Assembly: GCF_030165005.1 (NCBI RefSeq)
Contig: NZ_JASNNW010000023.1
Span: 1-64,000, forward strand
Direction of reading: 5' to 3'
Length of the DNA: 64,000 nucleotides
Origin: Blastococcus capsensis
GTDB taxonomy: Bacteria; Actinomycetota; Actinomycetes; Mycobacteriales; Geodermatophilaceae
Shown: one piece after another, positions 53,715 through 63,627 of the stretch
Numbering within the stretch: the stretch's first letter is position 1
Layout: every line of letters begins with the position of its first letter
The notes under the pieces: model-generated
What the model was told of the DNA's origin: nothing
The model's database searches: none
The model's input: only the letters and a program-made list of their open reading frames with translations
Made by a program: the position numbers and the translations under genes

Positions 53715-54386
53715 CTAGAAGAGGCGCTGGGTGGGATCGTCGGTGCCCTTCAGGACGGCGTAGTCGACGGTCACGCAGTCGATGCCGCGGTCGGTGGCCA
53801 GCACGCGGGCCTGCGGCTTGATCTCCTGGGCGGCGAAGACCCCGCGGACCGGCGCCAGCAGCGGGTCGCGGTTGAGCAGTTCCAGGTAGCGGGTCAGCTG
53901 CTCGACACCGTCGATCTCGCCGCGGCGCTTGATCTCCACGGCGACGGTGGTGCCGCCGGCGTCGCGACACAGGAGGTCGACCGGCCCGATCGCCGTCGGG
54001 TACTCGCGCCGGACGAGCGACCAGCCGGCACCGAAGGTCTCCACGTGCAGGGCGAGCAGGCGCTGGAGCTCGGCCTCGACGCCGTCCTTCTGCAGCCCCG
54101 GGTCGACGCCGAGCTCGTGGGAGTGGTCGAGCTCGACCGCGTCGATCGTGATGACCAGCTGCTCGCCGGCCTTGTTCGTCACCGTCCACGTGCCCGCCCC
54201 GTCCACGAGCTCGTCCATGAGCGTGCAGGGTGGGGTCATCCAGTTCAGCGGCTTGTAGGCGCGGTCGTCGGCGTGGATGGACACCGAGCCGTCGGCCTTG
54301 ACCAGCAGCAGACGGGTCGCCATCGGCAGATGGGCGGTGAGCCGACCGATGTAGTCGACGGAGCAGCGGGCGATGACCAGACGCAC
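53715..54386 (-). CDS. nucS: Endonuclease NucS (EndoMS), mismatch repair
   Basis: A 223-residue nuclease that cuts both strands at mismatches and is the main mismatch-repair enzyme of actinobacteria lacking MutS/MutL. It is colinear with mycobacterial Nuc[38 protein letters not shown], then the PD-(D/E)XK core [20 protein letters not shown] with [19 protein letters not shown]. It ends in TDDPTQRLF, close to the beta-clamp-contacting C-terminus of the family. The GTG start at 54386 reproduces the family's N-terminus and length exactly. It diverges from the GAF-EAL gene. Confidence 0.96.
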   Translation of the reverse strand: MRLVIARCSVDYIGRLTAHLPMATRLLLVKADGSVSIHADDRAYKPLNWMTPPCTLMDELVDGAGTWTVTNKAGEQLVITIDAVELDHSHELGVDPGLQKDGVEAELQRLLALHVETFGAGWSLVRREYPTAIGPVDLLCRDAGGTTVAVEIKRRGEIDGVEQLTRYLELLNRDPLLAPVRGVFAAQEIKPQARVLATDRGIDCVTVDYAVLKGTDDPTQRLF

Positions 54387-54495
54387 GGGCGACGACGGTA
54401 CCGGTCGGGCACCGGACCCGGAGGACCCACCGGTTACGGAAAGAGCCGGACCGGAAGTCGTGGTGGCGGAGCGCACATCCGCCCAGAATGGGCCC

Positions 54496-55719
54496 GTGCC
54501 GCCTCCGCGGGGAACCACCACGGCTGCTGCATCCGACGGCCGGCTCGCTGACGACTGGGTGCACTGGCTGCTCGATGCCGCCCGCGCCCGGCTCGGCATG
54601 GAGATCGCCTGGGTGTCCCTGTTCAGCGAGGGGCGCCAGCTGATCACCTCCGCCACCGGCGATCTCGACGCCATGAACGTGCAGGAGGGCATGAGCGCCC
54701 CCTTGGCGGGGTCGTACTGCGTGCGGGTGCTCAGCGGCCAGCTCCCGCCGGTGGTCACCGGCGCGGCCCGCGACCCCCGCACCCGGGACCTGTCGGTGAC
54801 CAGCGACCTGGGCATCGGCTCCTACGTCGGCGCACCCGTGCGGGGGCAGGACTCCCGCCCCGTCGGCATGCTCTGCTGCCTCAGCCGCGACCCGGGCACC
54901 CAGCTGGACGGCGAATCGGTCCGCACGGTGGAGCTGCTCGCCGACCTGATCAGCGACCACCTCCAGCACGCCGGTCCGGAGACCGGCCGTGACCTCGCCG
55001 CCCGCCGAGCCCGGGTGCGCGCCTTCCTGGAGCGCGGCGCCGTCGAGATCCACCTGCAACCGGTGGTCGACATGGTCACCGGCGCGGTCGCCGGGCACGA
55101 GGCGCTCAGCCGTTTCCCGGCGTGGGGAGGCGACGGACCCGCGGACCTGTTCAGCGAGGCCGCCGCCACCGGCGTCGGCGTCGAGCTGGAGGAGGTCGCC
55201 GTCCGCGCCGCGCTGCTGGAGGCCGGCCGGCTGCCCGGTGATCTCACGCTGGCGATCAACCTCTCGGCCGACGCGTTGCTGTGCCCGGCGGTGGTCGACG
55301 TGCTCCTGGACCACGCGGGCTGCCCGCTGGCCGTGGAGATCACCGAGCACAGCCCCGTCGAGGACTACCCGGCCGTCATCGCGATCACGAGGCGGCTGCG
55401 CCGCGCCGGAGTCGCCATCAGCGTGGACGACGCCGGCGCCGGGTACGCCAGCCTCCAGCACATCCTCCGGCTGAACCCGGACGTGATCAAGCTGGACAGC
55501 GGCCTGGTGATGGGCCTGCACACCGACCGCGCCCGCCAGGCCATGACCTCGGCGATGGTCGCGTTCGCCGGCGAGACCGGCGCACGCCTGGTCGCCGAGG
55601 GGGTGGAGGAGGCTGCAGAGCGGGACACCCTGATCGCGCGCGGCGTCCGGTACGGGCAGGGATACCTGTTCGGCCGGCCCCGTCCGGCCGGCGACGTCCT
55701 GGCCGCCCACGGCCGGTAG
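54496..55719 (+). CDS. GAF-EAL cyclic-di-GMP phosphodiesterase
   Basis: About 407 residues. An N-terminal GAF sensor (roughly 25-155, around [20 protein letters not shown] and [20 protein letters not shown]) precedes an EAL domain (roughly 170-405). The active-site set looks intact: [74 protein letters not shown]. So it should hydrolyse c-di-GMP. No GGDEF domain is present and no transmembrane segment is seen. The start is uncertain: the frame is open to 54373, overlapping the divergent nucS start, and GTG codons near 54460 or at 54496 are more plausible. Confidence 0.88.
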   Translation: MPPPRGTTTAAASDGRLADDWVHWLLDAARARLGMEIAWVSLFSEGRQLITSATGDLDAMNVQEGMSAPLAGSYCVRVLSGQLPPVVTGAARDPRTRDLSVTSDLGIGSYVGAPVRGQDSRPVGMLCCLSRDPGTQLDGESVRTVELLADLISDHLQHAGPETGRDLAARRARVRAFLERGAVEIHLQPVVDMVTGAVAGHEALSRFPAWGGDGPADLFSEAAATGVGVELEEVAVRAALLEAGRLPGDLTLAINLSADALLCPAVVDVLLDHAGCPLAVEITEHSPVEDYPAVIAITRRLRRAGVAISVDDAGAGYASLQHILRLNPDVIKLDSGLVMGLHTDRARQAMTSAMVAFAGETGARLVAEGVEEAAERDTLIARGVRYGQGYLFGRPRPAGDVLAAHGR

Positions 55720-55772
55720 CGCGGGAGCCGGCGGGCCGGAACCTCTCCTGCCGCCCGCCCCGTCACACCCGT

Positions 55773-56687
55773 ATGAGCAACCATCGACTGCACTCCGCAG
55801 CCGCCGTGCTGCTGGCCCTGCTGCTCAGCGCCTGCGCCACCCGCGCCGGGGGCGGCGGCTCCCCGGCCGGCCCGTCGCCGGAACCGGAGCCGGACCCCGC
55901 GACGGTCGTGCTGCAGGTCAGCGAGGTCGGCGGCTACACGACCCCGGCCCTGCTGGCCGGCCGGGTGCCCAGCGTGACGGTGTACGCCGACGGGCGGGTG
56001 ATCACCGACGGCCCGGTGATGGCCATCTGGCCCGCGCCCGCGCTGCCGAACCTGCAGCTCTACCGGCTCGACGACGGCGGGGTGCGCGAGCTCGTCGAGC
56101 AGGCCGTGGCCGCGGGCGTCAGCGAGACGACCGATCTCGGCAGCCCGCCGGTCGCCGACGTCACCAGCACCCGCATCACGGTCCGCACGGGCGGCGAGAC
56201 CGTCACCCGCGAGGTCTACGCCCTCGGCATCGGCTCACTGCCCGGGACCGAGGGGACGGATCGCCCACTGCCCGGCATGGAGGAGACCTACGGGCTGACC
56301 GAGGACCAGCTCGCCGCGCGGGCCCGGCTGTCTCAGCTGATCGACCAGCTTCGCGACCCGGCGAGCGCACTGGGCGCCGAACGGGTGACCGGCCCGGAGC
56401 CCTACGAACCCGAGGCGGTGGCCGCGCTGGTCTCCCCCTACGTCGACCCGGCGCCGGAGCTTTCTCAGCCGGAGCAGCCGTGGCCCGGTCCGGCGCTGCC
56501 TGGTGAGCCGATCGCACCCGGGGTCACCTGCGTGACCGCCACCGGGGAGCAGGCCGACGCCGTGCTCGCTGCCGCAGCCGACGCCTCCAGCGCGACCCCG
56601 TGGACGACGGACGACGGCACCCGCTGGTCGGTGGTCCTCCGGCCGCTGCTGCCGCACGAGTCCGGGTGCGCGGACCTGACGGACTGA
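55773..56687 (+). CDS. Uncharacterised lipoprotein
   Basis: A 304-residue predicted lipoprotein of no known function. The signal ends in the lipobox LLSAC, followed by a Gly/Ser/Pro-rich spacer. The mature domain runs from about residue 45 (TVVLQVSEVGGYTTPALLAG) and contains a VPSVTVYADGRVIT segment that recurs in actinobacterial lipoproteins. The C-terminal portion has two Cys (GVTCVTAT and ESGCADLTD) that may form a disulfide. It is co-directional with the GAF-EAL gene, 53 bp downstream, and may share its transcript. Confidence 0.75.
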   Translation: MSNHRLHSAAAVLLALLLSACATRAGGGGSPAGPSPEPEPDPATVVLQVSEVGGYTTPALLAGRVPSVTVYADGRVITDGPVMAIWPAPALPNLQLYRLDDGGVRELVEQAVAAGVSETTDLGSPPVADVTSTRITVRTGGETVTREVYALGIGSLPGTEGTDRPLPGMEETYGLTEDQLAARARLSQLIDQLRDPASALGAERVTGPEPYEPEAVAALVSPYVDPAPELSQPEQPWPGPALPGEPIAPGVTCVTATGEQADAVLAAAADASSATPWTTDDGTRWSVVLRPLLPHESGCADLTD

Positions 56688-56828
56688 GGTCGGGATCGCC
56701 GGCGGGCCGGCCGCTCCGCGAGGAGGGGCGGGCCCATCGGCTGAAGCGCCTCGAATGGCGTGGATTCCAGGGCGACGCACGCACGTCGACGTTCCGCCCC
56801 GGAGGAGAGCCACCGGGATGGAAGGTCC

Positions 56829-57224
56829 TTACCCGCCGGAGCGGTCGCCGCGTGCCCGCTGCTCCAGGTCGGACCAGCTGAAGTCCGCGTGCGCCTCCCG
56901 CGGCAGCGCTGTCGGGACGTCAGCCACGCTCGGCAGCAGATCCGCGGGCGTCACCCCGAGCGCCTCGGCCAGCCGGTAGACCGTGCGCAGCTCCGGATTC
57001 GCCGGCTTGTCCCCCGAGCTGCGCCCCAGCTCCAGCAGCTTGACGCTGTTCGGTGTCAGCTCCGCTCGCTGCGCCAGTGCGAGCTGCGAGAGCCCACTCC
57101 CTTTCCGAAGTCGCTGGAGCCGGCGCCCGAAGGCGACTGCGTAGGCCGGCCAGTCCCACTCGGGGGAATGACCGGCGGAAGGCACCGGACGAGCGTCGGT
57201 GGCCTCCCGTCCCTCGTCAGCCAC
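56829..57224 (-). CDS. XRE-family regulator divergent from the defence-type cassette
   Basis: About 131 residues with one helix-turn-helix domain: FGRRLQRLRKGSGLSQLALA, QRAELTPNSVKLLELGRSSG, then VYRLAEALGVTPADLLPSV. There is no second domain. The GTG at 57224 is chosen as start; an earlier in-frame start at 57308 would run into the divergent gene's promoter. It shares a short intergenic region with the helicase gene, which contains an inverted repeat, so it probably represses the cassette and itself. Defence cassettes often carry such regulators to limit toxicity. Confidence 0.82.
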   Translation of the reverse strand: MADEGREATDARPVPSAGHSPEWDWPAYAVAFGRRLQRLRKGSGLSQLALAQRAELTPNSVKLLELGRSSGDKPANPELRTVYRLAEALGVTPADLLPSVADVPTALPREAHADFSWSDLEQRARGDRSGG

Positions 57225-57296
57225 ACATGTTGGTCTGCGCACCGCCTGCCCCGATCGGGCAGGGCAGCCCCAGCGGCCCCGTCTCGATATCGGTAC

Positions 57297-57314
57297 GGAC
57301 CAATACATCGGTCC
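57297..57314. promoter_or_regulatory. Inverted repeat between the XRE gene and the helicase gene
   Basis: GGACC (57297-57301) and GGTCC (57310-57314) flank an 8-bp AT-richer spacer, next to CGGTAC and immediately upstream of the ATG at 57317. A possible XRE operator that would block translation-proximal transcription of the helicase. Confidence 0.4.
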
Positions 57315-57316
57315 AC

Positions 57317-60300
57317 ATGCGGGACGGCGGACCGGTGCGGATGGTCCTGGAGGACCTGCGCGCCGGCATGCACGTCGACGGCGTGCTACCGAGGTTTCCC
57401 GTCACCGTCGTCGCCGTCGACTGGCACGGCACGTCGGCGCTGACGCTCACCTACCGCGATCCCGACGCCCGGCTCGCCGAGGTCCTGCTCGGCCGCGACG
57501 CCGAGGCGCGGCTCACGACGCGCGCAGCCGGACCACGCTGGTCCTTCGATGCCGACGGCGCCGAGTTCCGGCTGGCCGCCGAGGCACAGCGGATGCAGCT
57601 GGCCGCACTGTCCGACCCGATGCTCGCCGTCGCCACCAGCGACCTGGAGCCGCTGCCGCACCAGATCCGCGCGGTCTACGAGGAGATGCTGCCGCGCTCG
57701 CCGCTGCGCTTTCTACTTGCCGACGACCCGGGCGCCGGCAAGACGATCATGGCCGGGCTCTACGCCAAAGAACTCGCGCTGCGCGGTGATCTGCAGCGAT
57801 GTCTGATCGTCGCCCCGGGCAGTCTGGTCGAGCAGTGGCAGGAGGAGCTGGCCGGCAAGGTCGGCCTGCAGTTCGAGGTGCTCTCCCGGTCGATGGCCGA
57901 CGGCGCGCTGGGCGGCTCGGTGTTCGAGCACCATCCGATGCTCATCGCCCGGATGGACCAGCTCTCCCGGGACGACGACCTCCTCGCACAGCTCGCCGAC
58001 AGCTCGTGGGACCTGGTCGTCGTCGACGAGGCGCACCGGATGTCGGCGCATTGGTACGGCACCGAGCTCAACACGACCCGGCGCTACCGGCTGGGCCAAC
58101 TGCTGGGCCGGGTCACCCGGAACCTCCTGCTGATGACGGCGACGCCACACGCCGGCAAGGACGAGGACTTCGCCGCCTTCCTCCAGCTGCTCGACACCGA
58201 TCGGTTCGAGGGCCGGGGCGCCCAGACCGCCGAGGCGAGCGGCCTCATGCGGCGCATGGTCAAGGAGCAGCTGCTCACCTTCGACGGCCGGCCGCTGTTC
58301 CCGGAGCGGATCGCCGAGACCGTGCCGTACGAACTCAGCCCCGGTGAGCAGGAGCTCTACGAGCAGGTCACCGAGTACGTGCGCAACGAGTGGGATCGAG
58401 CCGCCCGACTCGATGCCGCGGACGGCCGCACCCGCACCGTCGGCTTCGCGCTCACCGTGCTCCAGCGGCGGCTCGCGTCCAGTCCGGAGGCCATCTGGCG
58501 GTCGCTGCAGCGCCGTCGCGCACGGCTGGTCGCCCGGCGGGGCGAGACCGACCGGCCGGCGTGGCGAGCAGTGGATGTCGAGCGCGCGGAGGACGAGGAG
58601 CTCGGCGCCGCGGAGCTGGAGGAGCTCGAGGAGGACGTCACCGACGCCGCCACCGCCGCCCGCACCCGGGCCGAACTGGACGTCGAGATCGCACTGCTCG
58701 GCGAGCTGGAGGAGCTGGCCGCCCGGGTCCGGGCGAGCGGCGAGGACCGCAAGTGGGCCGAGCTGCGCGCACTGCTCACCGACCAGGTGCTCACCGGCCC
58801 AGCGGGCGACCGACGCAAGCTGATTGTCTTCACCGAGCACCGCGACACGCTGGCCTACCTGCAGCGGCGGATCGGCGAGCTGCTCGGCGACCCGACGGCC
58901 GTCGTCGCGATCCACGGTGGGGTGCGCCGCGAGGAGCGGCGCGAGGTGCGCGAGCGGTTCACCCACGACCCGCGCTGCTCGGTGCTCGTGGCCACCGACG
59001 CCGCCGGTGAGGGGCTGAACCTGCAGGCCGCGCACCTGATGGTGAACTACGACCTGCCCTGGAACCCCAACCGCATCGAGCAGCGGTTCGGTCGCATTCA
59101 CCGGATCGGGCAGACCGAGGTCTGCCGGCTGTGGAACCTGGTCGCCGAGGGCACCCGGGAGGGCCAGGTCTTCGTCCGCCTGCTGGACAAGATCGATCAG
59201 CAACGGAAGGCCTACGACGGCCGGATCTTCGACGTCCTGGGACCGGCGTTCAGCGACGTGCCGCTGCGCGACCTCCTGGTGGAGGCGATCCGCTACGGCG
59301 AGCAGCCGGAGGTGCGCGCCCGGCTGGATCGCGTGGTCGACGCGCAGGTGGCCGACGGGCTGGCCGAGCTGCTCGCCGAGCGGGCGCTCCACGACGACGT
59401 CCTCGACCCCACCGGTCTGGAGGAGTTGCGGCTGACGATGGAGCGGGCTCGGGCCCGCCGGCTGCAGCCGCACTTCGTCGAGTTGTTCTTCCGCGACGCC
59501 TTCGCCCGGCTGGGCGGCAGGATGTCCCGCCGGGAGGCCGGCCGCGACGAGGTCACGTTCATTCCGGCGGCCCTGCGTGAGCGAGCCTCGGCGATGCACG
59601 GCCGGATCCCCCTGGCCCCGCGCTACGCGCGAATCGCCTTCGACCCCGCGTACCTGGCCGGCCCGCAGCTTGGCAGTCCCCGCGCCGACCTGCTCGCGCC
59701 CGGCCATCCGCTGATGGACACCGTGGTGGCCGAGACGCTGGCCCGCCACGCCGATGTGCTGCGGCGGGGTGCGGTGCTGGTCGACCCGGCGGACGACGGC
59801 GTGGTGCCCCGGCTCCTGGTCGCGCTCGGCGAGGAGGTGGTCGACGGCACCGGGCATCCGGTCAGCAAGCGGTTCGGCTTCGTCACGCTCAACGCCGCGG
59901 GACAGGCTCAGCTGGCCGGGCCGGCGCCGTACCTCGACCTTCAGCCACTGCCGCCGTCGGGCCGGGCCGCTGCCGACCACGTGCTCGGCGAGAGCTGGCT
60001 GTGCGGCGGTGTGGAGCAGCTGGCGCTGGGCTGGGCCGCGGAGCACAGCCAGCCCGAGCACCGGGCCGAGGTCGCCGCCCGCGTGCTGCCGCTGGTCGAG
60101 CGCACCCGCCACCAGGTGCAGGACCGGCTGCTGCAGCAGGTGAACCACTGGTCGGCGCAGGCGGTGCGGCTGGCCGACGAGGTCGCCGCCGGCCGCAGCG
60201 TGCGGATGACACCGGATCGCGCCCGCCGGTGGGCCGACGAACTCGAGGTGCGACTGGACCGGCGACTGGCCCAGCTGGCCGACGAGGCGCATCTCGCCGC

Positions 60301-60775
60301 CCGGCCGCCGCGCGTGCTCACCGCGGCGCTGGTGCTGCCCGCCGGGCTGCTGCCCGCGGCGGATTTCCCGACGGCGACGGCCGCCGACACCTCCATCACC
60401 GAGCGCCGAGCGGTGGACGCGGTGCTCGGCGCCGAGCGGGCGCTGGGCCGGCGGCCGCGGGAGATGCCGCACAACAACCCCGGCTACGACATCGAGTCCC
60501 TCTCCCCCGACGGGCACCTGGTGTTCCTCGAGGTCAAGGGCCGGATCGCCGGGGCCACCGACTTCTTCGTCACCTACACCGAGGTGCTGCGCGGCAAGAC
60601 CGCTGCGCCGCACTACCGGCTGGCCCTGGTCTGCGTCGACCCGGACGACCCGGCGCGCGACGAGGTCCGGTACGTCGACGACCCGTTCGCCACCACCGAG
60701 CTGGGCGGCTTCGCCGCCACCGGCATCCGCGGCGACTGGACGGCCATGTGGGCCCGCGGCTCACCGCCGCACTGA
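57317..60775 (+). CDS. SNF2-type helicase with C-terminal DUF3883 domain
   Basis: A 1152-residue superfamily 2 helicase/translocase. Walker A is D136DPGAGKT143, motif II D237EAH240, motif III LLLMTATPHAGKDED. The C-terminal helicase core shows VLVATDAAGEGLNLQAAH and NRIEQRFGRIHRIGQTEVC. A Glu-rich helical insert lies near residues 420-480. From about residue 1050 a DUF3883 domain follows: MPHNNPGYDIESLSPDGH and LVFLEVKGR, a PD-(D/E)XK-like arrangement (Asp ... Glu-Val-Lys), so it may be a nuclease or a degenerate one. DISARM DrmD-like helicases are relatives. First gene of the cassette; DUF1156 follows after 42 bp. An ATG at 57341 is an alternative start. Confidence 0.88.
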   Translation: MRDGGPVRMVLEDLRAGMHVDGVLPRFPVTVVAVDWHGTSALTLTYRDPDARLAEVLLGRDAEARLTTRAAGPRWSFDADGAEFRLAAEAQRMQLAALSDPMLAVATSDLEPLPHQIRAVYEEMLPRSPLRFLLADDPGAGKTIMAGLYAKELALRGDLQRCLIVAPGSLVEQWQEELAGKVGLQFEVLSRSMADGALGGSVFEHHPMLIARMDQLSRDDDLLAQLADSSWDLVVVDEAHRMSAHWYGTELNTTRRYRLGQLLGRVTRNLLLMTATPHAGKDEDFAAFLQLLDTDRFEGRGAQTAEASGLMRRMVKEQLLTFDGRPLFPERIAETVPYELSPGEQELYEQVTEYVRNEWDRAARLDAADGRTRTVGFALTVLQRRLASSPEAIWRSLQRRRARLVARRGETDRPAWRAVDVERAEDEELGAAELEELEEDVTDAATAARTRAELDVEIALLGELEELAARVRASGEDRKWAELRALLTDQVLTGPAGDRRKLIVFTEHRDTLAYLQRRIGELLGDPTAVVAIHGGVRREERREVRERFTHDPRCSVLVATDAAGEGLNLQAAHLMVNYDLPWNPNRIEQRFGRIHRIGQTEVCRLWNLVAEGTREGQVFVRLLDKIDQQRKAYDGRIFDVLGPAFSDVPLRDLLVEAIRYGEQPEVRARLDRVVDAQVADGLAELLAERALHDDVLDPTGLEELRLTMERARARRLQPHFVELFFRDAFARLGGRMSRREAGRDEVTFIPAALRERASAMHGRIPLAPRYARIAFDPAYLAGPQLGSPRADLLAPGHPLMDTVVAETLARHADVLRRGAVLVDPADDGVVPRLLVALGEEVVDGTGHPVSKRFGFVTLNAAGQAQLAGPAPYLDLQPLPPSGRAAADHVLGESWLCGGVEQLALGWAAEHSQPEHRAEVAARVLPLVERTRHQVQDRLLQQVNHWSAQAVRLADEVAAGRSVRMTPDRARRWADELEVRLDRRLAQLADEAHLAARPPRVLTAALVLPAGLLPAADFPTATAADTSITERRAVDAVLGAERALGRRPREMPHNNPGYDIESLSPDGHLVFLEVKGRIAGATDFFVTYTEVLRGKTAAPHYRLALVCVDPDDPARDEVRYVDDPFATTELGGFAATGIRGDWTAMWARGSPPH

Positions 60776-60817
60776 GCCTCTCCCCTCTTGTTTCCTCCAT
60801 CGTCAGGACGTTCCGCT

Positions 60818-63627
60818 GTGTCTGCAGTCCCCCGCCGCAAGCTGATCGAGGTCTCGCTCCCCCTGGAGAAGATCAACGCCGAGTCCGCCCGGGAGAAGTC
60901 GATCCGGCACGGCCACCCGTCGACGCTGCATCTCTGGTGGTCCCGTAAGCCGCTGGCCACTGCCCGGGCGGTGCTGTTCGCCCAGCTGGTCGACGACCCG
61001 TCGTGCCGGCCGGAGGCACTGGCGATCGAGGACGACGACGCCCGCGAGGCCTGGATTATCGCGGAGCGCGACCGGCTGCACCAGCTGATCGAGGAGCTTG
61101 TGGTCTGGGAGAACACCGGTGACGAGAAGCTCTTCGCCCGGGCCCACGAGGAGATCCTGCGCGACACCGGCGGCAATCCACCGCCGGTGCTCGACCCGTT
61201 CGCTGGCGGTGGATCGATCCCGCTCGAGGCCCAGCGGCTGAGGCTTAAGGCGCACGCCTCCGACCTCAACCCGGTCGCGGTGCTGATCAACAAGGCTCTC
61301 ATTGAGATCCCGCCGAAGTTCGCCGGCCGGCCGCCGGTGTTCCCCGGTGCAGCGGAGGCGCGGCTCGGAGACTGGCCGCGGGCCACCGGGCTGGCCGAGG
61401 ACGTGCGCCGCTACGGCGAGTGGATGCGCGATGAGGCGCAGAAGCGGATCGGCCACCTCTACCCCGACGCGGTGCTGCCGGACGGGACGACGGCGCCGGT
61501 GATCGCCTGGATCTGGGCCCGCACGGTGACCTGCCCCAACCCGGCCTGCCGCGTCTCCATGCCTCTGACCAGCAAGTGGTGGCTGGGCAAGAAGAAGGGC
61601 AAGGAAACCTACATCGTCCCGATCATCGAGAACGGCCGTGTGCGGTTCACCATCGGGCGCGACCCCGCGAACGCGCCGACGCCGGACAACGACGGCACTG
61701 TCGGCCGCACGGGTGCCCGCTGCATCGCCTGCGGAACGGCTGTGCCGTTCGATCACATCCGCACCGAAGGCAAGGCCGGCCGGATGGGCACGCAGCTCAT
61801 GGCCACGGTGGCGGAGGGAAAGCGGACACGCCACTACGTCGCCCCGACCACTGAACATGAGCACGCGGCCCAAGTGGTCCCGCCTGAGTCAGTACCTGAC
61901 GGACCGCTGCCCGACGAGGCACTCGGGTTCCGAGTACAAGGCTACGGATTCAAGCTCTACGCGGACCTGTTCACCCCACGGCAGCTCACGACGCTGACGA
62001 CGTTCAGCGATCTCATCGGCGAGGCCCGGGAACGGGCCCACGTTGACGCCTTGGCTACCGGCCTGCGCGATGGTGACCGTCTCGAAGCCGGTGACACTGG
62101 GGCAGCCGCCTATGCCGATGCAGTCGCCACTTATCTCGGCCAGCAGGTCAGTCGCTTCACGAACTTCCAGAACAGCTTCTGTCAATGGCGACCAGACGCC
62201 GGCAAGGAGCAGGTCGGTCATCTGTTTGCACGCCAAGCCATTCCCATGAACTGGGACTTCGCGGAAGCCAGCTTCCAGACAACAGCGGCCGGCGGCTGGT
62301 CGGCGAATGCCTCGCTCCCCCTGAAGGCTCTCGTCGGCTTGCCGCCAGCAGGTGCCGGGACAGCAGTGCAGGCGAACGCCGCTGCACCGAACTACGCGGG
62401 TGCACTCTTGTCGACCGACCCGCCGTACTACGACAACATCGGGTATTCCGAATTGTCGGATTTCTTTTACGTGTGGCTCCGACACTCCCTGCGGCTCGTC
62501 CACCCAACTCTACTCTCTACCCTGCTTACCCCGAAAGCTGACGAGCTGGTGGCGAATCCCTTTCGCCAGGGCGGGAAGACGGAGGCACAGCAGTTTTTTG
62601 AATCCGGGTTCGAGAAAGTGTTTACCAGCGCACGCCAGCATGCCGCTGCCGACTTTCCCATCACCGTGTACTACGCCTTTAAGCAGTCCGAGTCCGATGC
62701 GGGCGCAGAATCGTCCACCGGCTGGGAAACGCTACTCGGGTCGATGATCCACGCCGGCTGGGCGATCACAGCCACCTGGCCCATGCGCAGCGAACTGGGG
62801 AATCGCATGCGCAGCATCGACAGCAATGCGCTGGCGTCGTCCATCGTGCTCGCGCTCCGGCCACGGCCGGCGGATGCGCCGACCACGGACCGGCGCGGGT
62901 TCCTCGCCGCGCTCCGCGCGGAGCTGCCCGAGGCGCTCCGGGAGTTGCAGCAAGGGGCCATCGCGCCGGTCGACCTGCCGCAGGCGGCGATCGGACCGGG
63001 CATGGCCGTGTTCACTCGCTACGCCGCCGTGCTGGGCAACGACGGCAAGCCCATGCCCGTCCGCGAGGCGCTGCAGCAGATCAACCACCTGCTCGACGAG
63101 GTGCTCAACGAGCAGGAGGGCGACTTCGACTCGGATACCCGGTTCTCGCTCGGGTGGTTCCGGCTGCACGGCTTCGGGCGTGGCGACTTCGGTCATGCCG
63201 AGAACATGGCCACCGGCCGCGGCGCATCGCTCGGGCGGCTCAGCCGGTCCGGCGTCCTTACCGCGCACGGCGGAGTCGTTCAGCTGCTCGCACCCGGCGA
63301 CCTGCCGGACGAGTGGGATCCGGCCACCGACCCGCACCTGACGGTGTGGGAGGTCGTGCTGCACCTGTCGCGGGTGCTGGCCGAGGGTGGCGTCCCGGCG
63401 GCCGCCGGCCTGTACGCGGCGATCCCGAGGTCGGTCGACCTCGCGCTGGCCAAGAGCTCGCCTACCTGCTGTTCCGCATCTCCGAGCAGCGCAAGCAGAC
63501 CGCCGACGCGGTCGCCTTCAACACCCTGGCCGCCGCGTGGAACGAGATCGCCACGGCCGCCACCGGCCGGTCGATCCCGGCCGCCGCCCAGCTCGAGATC
63601 GACCAGAACCCGGAGGACCCGTACTGA
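60818..63627 (+). CDS. DUF1156 DNA methyltransferase (COG1743-like), frameshifted near the 3' end
   Basis: An adenine-specific-type DNA methyltransferase of about 936 residues if the frame is restored. The N-terminal DUF1156 has RRKLIEVSLPLEKINAESAR and GHPSTLHLWWSRKPLATARA. The SAM-binding motif is D126PFAGGGS133; the catalytic motif is D534PPY537 in STDPPYYDNIGYSELSDFFY. Two Cys pairs (TCPNPAC, RCIACG) form a zinc ribbon between them. The frame is broken by a one-base deletion around 63452-63456 (CCAAGAGCTC where CCAAGGAGCTC is expected). The next frame then continues ELAYLLFRISEQRKQTADAV to a stop at 63627 overlapping the next ATG. The uncorrected frame stays open to the window edge. The start is GTG. 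Confidence 0.85.

Noticed and set aside
57713-60613. Long open frame on the minus strand opposite the helicase
   Set aside because: Antisense artefact of GC3-rich codons; the helicase motifs are on the plus strand.
57317-63627. Class 1 DISARM assignment
   Set aside because: The helicase and methylase are compatible with DrmD/DrmMI, but no drmA, drmB or drmC gene is visible and the next gene is HEPN-type. The class is left open.
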